From: Azohydromonas aeria
GTDB taxonomy: Bacteria; Pseudomonadota; Gammaproteobacteria; Burkholderiales; Burkholderiaceae_C
DNA length: 64,000 nucleotides
Reading direction: 5' to 3'
Assembly (NCBI RefSeq): GCF_009760915.1
Contig: NZ_VIDQ01000017.1
Location: forward strand, 41,901 to 105,900
The translations under genes and the position numbers were made by a program. How positions within the stretch are numbered: the stretch's first letter is position 1; each line of letters opens with the position of its first letter. The notes under the pieces were generated by a model. The model worked only from the letters and a program-made list of their open reading frames with translations, was not told the DNA's origin and made no database searches. Positions 52,846 through 62,300 of the stretch are shown in pieces.

Positions 52846-54360
52846 ATGGAACTGCTCGACAACCTGGCGCTGGGCTTCCAGACCGCCTTCACGTTCTCCA
52901 ACATCCTGTGGGCGCTGGGCGGCGCCATTCTGGGCACGCTCATCGGCGTGCTGCCGGGCCTGGGGCCGGTGGCGACCATCGCCATGCTGCTGCCCAGCAT
53001 CTACTCGCTCGACGCCACGCCGGCGCTGATCATGCTGGCGGGCATCTACTACGGCGCGCAGTACGGCGGCTCTACCACCGCCATCCTGATCAACGTGCCC
53101 GGCGAGTCGAGCTCGGTGGTCACGGCCATCGACGGCTACACCATGGCGCGCAAGGGCCGCGCCGGCCCGGCGCTGGCCGCCGCGGGCCTGGGCTCGTTCT
53201 TCGCCGGTTGCGTGGGCACCGTCATCATCGCGGCCTTCGCGCCGCCGCTGACCGAGCTGGCCTTCAAGTTCGGCCCGGCCGAGTACTTCTCGCTGATGGT
53301 GCTGGGCCTCATCGGCGCGGTGGTGCTGGCCTCGGGCTCGCTGGTCAAGGCCATCGCCATGATCGTGCTGGGCCTGCTGCTGGGGCAGATCAACACCGAC
53401 GTCATCTCCGGCGTGCCGCGCTACAGCTTCGACATCCCGGAGCTGACCGACGGCATCGGCTTCGTGGCCATCGCCATGGGCGTGTTCGGCTTCGGCGAGA
53501 TCATCTCCAACCTGGGCCGTCCGGCCGAGCACCGCGAGGTCTTCACCAAGGACGTCAAGGGCCTGTGGCCGACCCGGCAGGACTTCAAGGACGCCTTCCC
53601 GGCCGTGCTGCGCGGCACGGCGCTGGGCTCGATCCTGGGCGTGCTGCCCGGCGGCGGCGCGCTGCTGGCCTCCTTCGCCGCCTACACGGTGGAGAAGAAG
53701 ACCCGCGGCCGCCCCGGCGAGGTGCCCTTCGGCCAGGGCAACATCCGCGGCGTGGCCGGCCCCGAGGCCGCCAACAACGCCGGCGCGCAGACCAGCTTCA
53801 TCCCGATGCTCACGCTGGGCATCCCGCCCAACGCCGTGATGGCGCTGATGGTGGGCGCCATGACCATCAAGGGCATCCAGCCCGGCCCGCAGGTCATGAC
53901 CAGCAACCCCGAGCTGTTCTGGGGCCTGATCGCCTCGATGTGGATCGGCAACCTGCTGCTGGTGATCCTGAACCTGCCGCTCATCGGCATCTGGATCAAG
54001 CTGCTGACGGTGCCCTACCGCTTCCTGTTCCCGGCCATCATGACCTTCTGCGCCATCGGCCTGTACACGCTCAACAACAACAACTTCGACGTGTACATGG
54101 CCGCCGGCTTCGGCGTGGTGGGCTACCTGTTCTACAAGCTCGGCTGCGAGCCCGCGCCGCTGCTGCTGGGCTTCATCCTGGGCCCGATGATGGAAGAGAA
54201 CCTGCGCCGCGCGCTGCTGCTGTCGCGCGGCGACTGGTCCACCTTCATGTCGCGCCCGCTCTCGGCCGGGCTGCTGCTGGCCGCGCTGCTGATGATCGTG
54301 GTGGTGATGCTGCCCTCCATCAAGAACAAGCGCGAGGTGGCGTTCCAGGACGCGGACTGA
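52846..54360 (+). CDS. tctA: Tripartite tricarboxylate transporter permease TctA
   Basis: A 504-residue polytopic permease of the TctA family, the large membrane subunit taking up citrate-like or other carboxylates. Conserved segments are GVLPGLGPVATIAMLLP, IYYGAQYGGSTTAILINVPGE, GPAEYFSLMVLGL and the later TLGIPPNAVMALM. Length is as expected. ATG at 52846 is 4 bp after tctB. A good terminator follows at 54383. The binding-protein partner must be encoded elsewhere; the nearest TctC-like domain is in the fusion protein ending at 46019. Confidence 0.96.
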   Translation: MELLDNLALGFQTAFTFSNILWALGGAILGTLIGVLPGLGPVATIAMLLPSIYSLDATPALIMLAGIYYGAQYGGSTTAILINVPGESSSVVTAIDGYTMARKGRAGPALAAAGLGSFFAGCVGTVIIAAFAPPLTELAFKFGPAEYFSLMVLGLIGAVVLASGSLVKAIAMIVLGLLLGQINTDVISGVPRYSFDIPELTDGIGFVAIAMGVFGFGEIISNLGRPAEHREVFTKDVKGLWPTRQDFKDAFPAVLRGTALGSILGVLPGGGALLASFAAYTVEKKTRGRPGEVPFGQGNIRGVAGPEAANNAGAQTSFIPMLTLGIPPNAVMALMVGAMTIKGIQPGPQVMTSNPELFWGLIASMWIGNLLLVILNLPLIGIWIKLLTVPYRFLFPAIMTFCAIGLYTLNNNNFDVYMAAGFGVVGYLFYKLGCEPAPLLLGFILGPMMEENLRRALLLSRGDWSTFMSRPLSAGLLLAALLMIVVVMLPSIKNKREVAFQDAD

Positions 54361-54382
54361 TCGCGCTTCCCCGCCAACCCCG

Positions 54383-54407
54383 AAGGGCCGCCGCGTGCGG
54401 CCCTTTT
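54383..54407 (+). terminator. Rho-independent terminator of tctBA
   Basis: Stem GGGCCGC / GCGGCCC with a 5-nt loop (54385-54403), followed by TTTTT, 25 bp after the tctA stop. Confidence 0.9.
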
Positions 54408-54491
54408 TCATGGCTGGCCTGCGGCAAGGCACGCGCGCTGCTCCCAAACTCGGTGCATCGACAACCTCACCTGCTCCGCGGGAGCCGCGCC

Positions 54492-56108
54492 ATGTTTGAC
54501 TACAGCAATCCCTATCCCACGCCACGGCTGCCGGTGTTCGCGCGCAACGTCGTGGCCACCTCGCACCCGCTGGCGGCGCAGGCCGGGCTGCGCATGCTCG
54601 CCGCCGGCGGCAACGCGGTCGATGCCGCGGTGGCCGCCGCCGCGGCCATGACGGTGCTGGAGCCCTGCAGCAACGGCCTGGGCTCGGACGCCTTCTGCCT
54701 CCTGTGGGACGGCACGGCGCTGCACGGCCTCAACGCCTCGGGCCGCGCGCCCGCGGCCTGGACGCCGCGCTGGTTCACGGACCGGTACGGCGCCGGCGCC
54801 GCCACGCCGCCGCGCCGCGGCTGGGACAGCGTCACCGTGCCCGGCGCCGTGTCGGCCTGGGTGGCGCTGTCGCAGCGCTTCGGGCGGCTGCCGCTGGCGC
54901 GCGTGCTGGCGCCGGCCATCGACGTCGCCGCGCGCGGCTACGCCGTGCCGGTGGTGGTGCAGCAGAAGTGGGCCGCCGCCGCGGCGCTGCCTGAACTCGC
55001 GCAGCAGCCCGGCTTTGCCGCGGCCTTCCTGCCGCACGGGCGGGCGCCGCACGTGGGCGAGCGCTTCGCGCTGCCCGGCGCGGCGCGCGCGCTGCGCGCC
55101 ATCGCCGACACCGGCGGGCAGGCGCTCTACGGCGGCGAGATCGGGCAGGCGCTGGCCGCGGCGGCGCGCGCCGCCGGCGCCGCGCTCACGTTGCAGGACC
55201 TTGCCGGCTACACGCCCGAATGGGTCGAGCCCGTGGGCCAGGACTACCGCGGCTGGCGGCTGCACCAGATCCCGCCCAACGGCCAGGGACTGGCGGCGCT
55301 GATGGCGCTGGGCATGGCGCAGCACTTCGACCTGCGCGCCCTGGGCCCGGACAGCCCCGAGGCGCACCACCTGCAGATCGAGGCCATGAAGCTGGCCTTT
55401 GCCGACGTCTACCGCTTCGTGGCCGAGCGCGACTGCATGGAGTGCACCACCGAGCACCTGCTTGACCCCGCCTACCTGGCGCAGCGCGCCGCGCTGATCG
55501 ACCCGGCCCGGGCGCAGGACTTCGGCCCGGGCCGCCCGCCGCGCGGCGGCACCATCTACCTCTCGGCCGCGGACGAGCAGGGGATGATGGTCAGCTTCAT
55601 CCAGAGCAATTACATGGGCTTCGGCTCCGGCGTGGTGCTGCCCGAGTGGGGCCTGAGCCTGCAGAACCGCGGCCATGCCTTCAGCCTGGACGCGGGCAGC
55701 GCCAACGTCGTGGCGCCGGGCAAGCGGCCGTTCCACACCATCATCCCGGGCTTCCTCACGCGCGACGGGCAGCCGGTGATGAGCTTCGGCGTCATGGGCG
55801 CCAACATGCAGCCGCAGGGCCAGCTGCAGACGCTCGTGCGCATGCTCGACCACGGCCAGAACCCGCAGGCCGCCTGCGATGCGCCGCGCTGGCGCTTCAA
55901 TGCCGGGCTCTCGATCAACGTCGAGGCCGCCATGCCGGCGGCCACCGTGCAGGGCCTGCTCGACCGCGGCCACCGCCTGGAAGTCATCGAGGACAGCTAC
56001 CAGGACTTCGGCGCCGGGCAGTTCATCTGGCGCCTGGGCGACCCGGCGCTGGACGGCTTCGTGGCGGCCAGCGACCCGCGCCGCGACGGCGCGGCGGTGG
56101 GTTTTTGA
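54492..56108 (+). CDS. Gamma-glutamyltransferase family protein
   Basis: A 538-residue Ntn-hydrolase of the gamma-glutamyltransferase family. The proenzyme is cleaved before a conserved Thr, here probably the Thr of RGGTIYLSAADEQG, to give two chains. N-terminal motifs ATSHPLAAQAGLRMLAAGGN and AVDAAVAAAAAMTVLEP and the small-subunit glycine region (NYMGFGSGVVLPEWG) are conserved. No signal peptide is present, so it is likely cytoplasmic, unlike E. coli Ggt. Several family members are acylases or act on other gamma-glutamyl compounds; the true substrate is not predictable. Confidence 0.9.
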   Translation: MFDYSNPYPTPRLPVFARNVVATSHPLAAQAGLRMLAAGGNAVDAAVAAAAAMTVLEPCSNGLGSDAFCLLWDGTALHGLNASGRAPAAWTPRWFTDRYGAGAATPPRRGWDSVTVPGAVSAWVALSQRFGRLPLARVLAPAIDVAARGYAVPVVVQQKWAAAAALPELAQQPGFAAAFLPHGRAPHVGERFALPGAARALRAIADTGGQALYGGEIGQALAAAARAAGAALTLQDLAGYTPEWVEPVGQDYRGWRLHQIPPNGQGLAALMALGMAQHFDLRALGPDSPEAHHLQIEAMKLAFADVYRFVAERDCMECTTEHLLDPAYLAQRAALIDPARAQDFGPGRPPRGGTIYLSAADEQGMMVSFIQSNYMGFGSGVVLPEWGLSLQNRGHAFSLDAGSANVVAPGKRPFHTIIPGFLTRDGQPVMSFGVMGANMQPQGQLQTLVRMLDHGQNPQAACDAPRWRFNAGLSINVEAAMPAATVQGLLDRGHRLEVIEDSYQDFGAGQFIWRLGDPALDGFVAASDPRRDGAAVGF

Positions 56109-56395
56109 CAGAGCTGCCGATTCTTTTGGTGGCAAGCCCAGCAGCTGTGTCATCTGGGCCGTCGCGGAAAACGGTAAGACTGCATGAGGCTGTCATTTCA
56201 TTGCACCAAAGCTACAGTCTTGTAACAAATCGGCGTCTAGAGTGATGCAGTTGATTTGCCGACCCGCCTGCCGCGCGGACCCGGCCGCAGCCGCTTGACG
56301 CCGCGAGTCACGCCGTTTTCGGGCGCTGGCCCGTGCGCGCCGCCAGCCGGTCCTGCGCCCGGTCCGCCGGCTTTCACGCCGCCGCTGACCTGCCC

Positions 56396-59300
56396 ATGCC
56401 CACCGCTGCCAAGCCCGCTCCCAAGTTCCGGCCCCGTGCCCATCGTTTTGCCCTGGAGAGCCGGCAGCTCTTCGACGGCGCGGCGCTGGTCGAGGCCGCC
56501 GCGGTGGGGGCGGACATGCACCACGAGGGCGGCGACGGGCATGACGCGCAGCCTGCCGCGGCCGAGCAGGCGCAGCCCGCGGCTGCCGAGCCGGCCGCCC
56601 CGGCGCCGCAGCGCCATGTCTACGTGATCGACCAGGGCGTGGCGAACTGGCAGCAGCTGGCTGCGGCCGTGCCCGCCGGCGGCGAAGTCGTGCTGCTGAC
56701 GCCGCAGGCCGACGGCGTGGCGCAGCTGGCCGCGGCGCTGCAGGGGCAGTCGGGCATCGCGTCGCTGTCCATCTTCAGCCACGCCGCCGCCGGCGAGCTG
56801 CGCCTGGGCGCCGGCACCGTGGACGCCGGCAGCGCCGCGCGGCAGGCGGCGCAATGGCAGGCCATCGGCGCGGCGCTGGGCAGCGACGCCGACATCCTGC
56901 TCTACGGCTGCGACCTGGCGCATGACGGCACGCAGCTGCTGCAGCGCCTGGCCGAGCTCACCGGCGCCGACGTGGCCGCCTCCACCAATGCCACCGGCGC
57001 GGCGCGCGCGGGCGGCGACTGGACGCTGGAGGCTGCCGTCGGTGCCATCGAGACGCGCGCACTGGTGGTGGACGGCTACAGCGGCCTGCTGGCCAATCCC
57101 TCGGTCACCATCAGCACGACCGCGATCACCGTGATCGAGGCCAGCGCCAACAACGCGGCGGGCGTGTCCAGCTTCGCGTTCTCCTCGGGCTGGGCGGTCT
57201 CGGACGGCACCAACGGCAACGTCACGGTGACCGCGACCCTGAGCAGCGCCGCGCTGGGCCAGCTGCAGAACGGCACCGACACGGGCTCGACGCTGAGCTT
57301 CAGCGGCACGTCCGCGACGGCCCTGGCGTGGCTCAACGCCTTGCGCTTCAACGCTACCGAGGACGAGATCGGCAACACGGCGCTCAGCGGCACGCTTTCG
57401 GTGGCGGTGTCGGCGGTCGATGTCAACGGTGCCACCCTCAACGGCACGACGCGTTCGATCGCCGTGACCGTGACGCCGTCAAACGACCCGGCGACCCTGG
57501 TCCCCGTTGCGCAGAGCGTGGGCGAGGGCGCCACCACGACCATTGCCGCGGCCACGCTGGGGGCGTTCGACCCGGAAGTGGCCTTCGGCACGCAGGTGAT
57601 GGCGCAGCTCGTCTACAGGCTCAACGCCGAGCCGCAGCACGGCTACCTCACGCTCAACGGCGCGCGGCTGGGCGTGGACTCGATCTTCACGCAGGCGGAC
57701 GTGATCGCCGGCCGGCTGGCTTACGTCCACACCGCCACCGGCGCCGACCAGAACCTGCCCGATGCCTTCACGGTACGGCTCAACGACGGCGCCACGCCCG
57801 TGGCGGCGTCGGCCACCGCCGTCGTCACGCTCAACATCGCGGCGGTCAACCTGCCGCCGACCGTGTCGGGCACGGGCAGCGCGTACGAAGGGCAACCCGC
57901 CAACGCCGCGCCCCCGATCGGCAGCTTCATCGTCGCCGGAGACGGTGGCGACAACGAGGACCCCGCGACGCTGCGCGTGCTCATCACGGCGCTGCCCAGC
58001 GACGGCGCGCTGTACTTCGACGGCGTGGCCGTCGGCGTGGGTTTCGAGTTCGCGTACGCCGACCGCGCCCGGCTGACCTATGCCAACCTCAGCAGCCGCG
58101 AGCCCGGCAGCGGCTACCCGTACGGCGACAGCTTCGGCGTGCTCGTCTCGGACGGCGGCGGCGGCACCGGCACGCCGGCGAGCACGGCGGCCACCATCGC
58201 CATCAGCGTGCGCAGCGTCAACGACGACCCGGTGCTGGACCAGGCCAATGCGCCCTTGCGCGCCGACGTGCCCCAGGGCAGCGGCGTGCGCTCGGTGGTC
58301 CTGCAGGAAAGCATGTTCCGGATCACGGACGTGGATTCGAGCGCGGAAGCCGTGAGCATCATCGTGACGGACCTGGCGGACCTGAGCCATGGCCAGCTGC
58401 AGCTCGCCGGCAAGACGCTGACCGTGGGCAGCACCTTCACGCTGGCGCAGCTGCGCGCCAACCAGGTGAGCTACGTCCAGACCTACCTGGCCGGCGGCGA
58501 CCTGTACGACACCTTCAAGTTCCAGGTGGTGGACAACGCCACGTCGCTGTTCTGGGACGCCGCCGGCGCGCAGTACGCGCGCGCCGGCGGCGTGCACGCC
58601 GGCAGCGGCGCCGCCAGTCCGCTGAGCACCTTCAACTTCACGGTGGGCCTGGACCAGACCGCCGATCCGGACTACGACCCCCAGCCCGCCACGCCCGACC
58701 CCACGCCCGACCCGCCGGGCAACAGCGCGACCAAGGTCCTCGGCGCCGACGCCAGCCTGGGCGAGGGTGGCGCCGTCGTGCTGTCGGCGGCGTCGCTGAG
58801 CTACAGCGTCACCACGCCCAACGGCGTCGTGGACCCGCAGCAGATCGTCTACACCGTGGCCAGCCTCGACGGCGGCCCGGCCGGCGGGGGCTGGAACGGC
58901 ACGCTGCAGCGCTGGAACGGCAGCGCCTGGGTCGCGCTCGGTCGCTACGACACGTTCACCCAGGCCGACCTGAACGCGGGCAACGGCGTGACGCTGGACC
59001 CCTCGGGCAACCCGGTGCAGCCCGCGCCGGTCGGCCTGCTGCGCTACGTGCACGACGGCGCCAGCGAGGACTTCGAGTCCAGCGTCAGGTTCTCGGTATC
59101 GGCCGGCGTGCTCGTCGACGGCGGCGGCGGCAGCCTGGCCATCGACCGCTGGGAGCCGACCTTCGCCTTCCGCATCACGCCGGTCAACGACCTGCCCACC
59201 GTCACGGGCTCCACGTCCACCGTCATCCGCGAAGGCGGCACGGCCTACATCACCACCGGCCAGCTCGCCGTGGCCGATGCCGATGACGCCATCTCCACGG

Positions 59301-62300
59301 ACGGCGCAGGCCTCTACGAGGCCGCCGACACGCTGCCCGGCGGCGGCGCCAATTTCGCCTACAACAACGGCGCCGGCGGCGGTTTGCCGCTGCGCTTCCA
59401 GGTCGTGTCGCTGCCCACGGGCGGCACGCTGGAGTCCTCCAGCGACAACGGGGTCACCTGGACCGCCGTGACGGCGGGCCAGACGCTCGATGCCTCGCTG
59501 CTGACCGGTTCCGCCGCCACCACGGGGCTGCGCTTCGTCAGCGACGGCCTCGAAACGCGCCAGACCAGCTTCCAGGTGCGGTCCGTGGACCGCTGGGGCG
59601 CGCTCTCGGCCACGACGGCCGCCGTGACCATTCAGATCACCAACGTCAACGACCCGCCGGCCATCGCGGCCCGGCCCGGCAATGCCGACCCGACGGACCC
59701 GGAGCGTCCCGGCGTCCAGGTCAGCTACAACGAGCCGCTGTACGCCCGCGAGGGCACGTTCACGCAGATCACCAGCACGCTGCTGCAGGCTTTCGACCCC
59801 GACAGCACCGACCAGCAGGTGCAGTACCGCATCACCGCCGCGCCCACGCACGGTTCGCTGGCGTACTCCACCAACGGCACCACCTTCACGCTGCTGGGCG
59901 CGGGCTCGGCGTTCACCAAGGCCGACGTGGCCGCCGGCCGCATCTACTACGTGCAGCGCGGCAGCGAGCCGGTCGCGGCACCGTCGGCGACCACGCCGGA
60001 CGACAAGTTCGTCTTCACGGTGGCGGACGGCGACAAGGAGCAGGCCGGCAACGAGTTCTGGATCTACTTCGACCCGCTGGCCAACGACGCGCCCGTCGTT
60101 TCCGTGACCAGCGCCGCCATCATCAACATCGACAGCGCCGTGGCGGCCAACAACCCGGTGGCCGTGTTCCGGGTCGCCGACGCGGACCTGGATTTCGTCA
60201 CCACGCCGGACGTGGGCCTCGGAACCACTGCCCGGGAAACCGACTTCCTGCAGGTCACGGTGCGGCTGCTCCCGGCCAGCGGCAGCCTGCCGGTGAGCGC
60301 GGCGACGTATGCCGGCGTGACGCTGGCGCCGGGCGCAGGCGCGGGCGCGGTGGTGGGCGTTGACCTCGACGGCGACGGCCAGCGCGAGCACACCGGCAAC
60401 GGCGACTACCTGGTGCTGAGCGGCACGCGGCAGCAGGTCAACGACGCCCTGGCGGGGCTGACCCTCACCTTCGCCGACGACCGCGACGCCCTGTACCGGG
60501 TGCAGGTGATCGCCGACGACCGGCTGCGCGACGCCGACGGCAAGCTGCTGGGCACCGGTGCCAACGGCGGCGCCTACAACCAGCCGGCCAGCGCCACGGC
60601 CAGCACCGTGGCCGTGCCCTCGACCGAGTACGACTGGTACACGGCCAGCGTGCCCACCACCGGGGCCATCACCGGCAACCTCCACTCGACCTTCGTGCAG
60701 GTGCGCGCGTCCAGCGTCAACGATGAGCCCGACCTCGTCGCGCCCGCCACGCTCGACATCGACGAGGACACGCTCACCTTCATCGGCAACCGCTTCGGCG
60801 TCAGCGATGCCGAGAGCGCGGCTTTCGGCACCCCGGTCTCGGTCACGCTGGGCGTGAACCACGGCACGCTCCACCTGGGTGCCGTGGGGACCGCGGAGGG
60901 CAGCTTCACGGTCAGCGGCCGCACGGTCACCGTCAGTGGCGACGGCAGCGCCTCCGTCACGCTCACGGGCGCGGCCGCCGACATCGACGCGCTGCTCAAG
61001 GACGCCACGCGCGGCCTTCGCTACCAGGCCGGTGCCAACGTCAACGGCGACATGAATGCCGGCGCCGCCGGCGACGTGACGCTGACGATGTCCTTCGACG
61101 ACAGCGGCTCGCGCTTCGGCGGCGACACGGGCAGCGGCAGCCAGGCCAACAACGGCACGCCGAAACAGGTCGCCATCACCCTGGTGCCCGTCAACGACGC
61201 CCCGGTGCTCAGCGGCACGACGGGCGCGACCGTGCGCGAGAACGCAGCCACCGGCACCGAGTCGGTACGCCTGCTCGCCGGCGGCGACGTCAGCGACGTG
61301 GACCTGGCCACCACCCCGGGCCTGGACCCGGCGGTGTTCGGCAGCGGCAGCCTCACGGTCAGCCTCACCGACGCCGCCGGCTACCGCCCGGGCGACATCC
61401 TGTTCGTCGACCTCGATCCCGCGGCGCTGCCCGCCGGCGTGACGGTGGCCGGCGGCGTCGGCACGGCGCTGACCGTCAGCTTCGATGCCGACACCACGCT
61501 GGCGCAGGTGCGCACGGTGCTCAACGCGCTGGCCTACCGCTCCAGCAGCGACAACCCCACCGCCAACGGCACCGACGCCACGCGCAGCTACCGCATCGAG
61601 CTCAACGACGGCAACAACGCGCAGCCCGGCGGCAATGCCGGCGGGCCTGCGCGGCCGAGCAACGCGCTCGTCGGCGTCCTCACGCTGGAAGCGTCCAATG
61701 ACCCGCCGGCAGCGGTCGACGACACGCACTCGATCAGCGAGGACAGCGTGTTCGTCGGCAGCAACGTCATCACCGGCCGGGTCAGCGCAGAAGCCGACAG
61801 CGATCCCGACAACCCGCTGTCGAGCCTGCGCATCAGCGCGGTGCGCCCCGGCACCGGGGGCGCCAGCACCGACGGCACGGCAGCCGTGGGCATCGGCCTG
61901 ACCGGCAGCTACGGCGTGCTGCGGCTCGATGCCGACGGTACCTACCGCTACGACCTGGACAACACCAACCCGCTGGTGCAGCAGCTCGGCCCGGGACAGA
62001 CGCTGACTGACACCTTCAGCTACACGCTCGCCGATCCGGACGGCGGCACCAGCACGGCCGTGCTGCGCATCACCATCGCCGGCACCAACGATGCCCCCGT
62101 GGCCCAGGACGACGCTGCCACGGTGGACGAGGACACGGCCACGCCGCTGACGGGCAGCGTGTGGGCCAACGACACGCCGGGCGACGGCACGCCGGCGCAG
62201 CACACCGTGACCTGGGGCGGCGAGGTACCGGCCTACGGCACCATCACCCGCAACGCCGATGGCAGCTACAGCTACACGCTGGACAACACCAACCCGCTGG

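Noticed and set aside
56109..56395. A gene in the 287-bp gap before the adhesin
   Set aside because: No frame with a start, ribosome-binding site and coding-like composition; the left half is relatively AT-rich and probably holds the adhesin promoter, but no box stands out.
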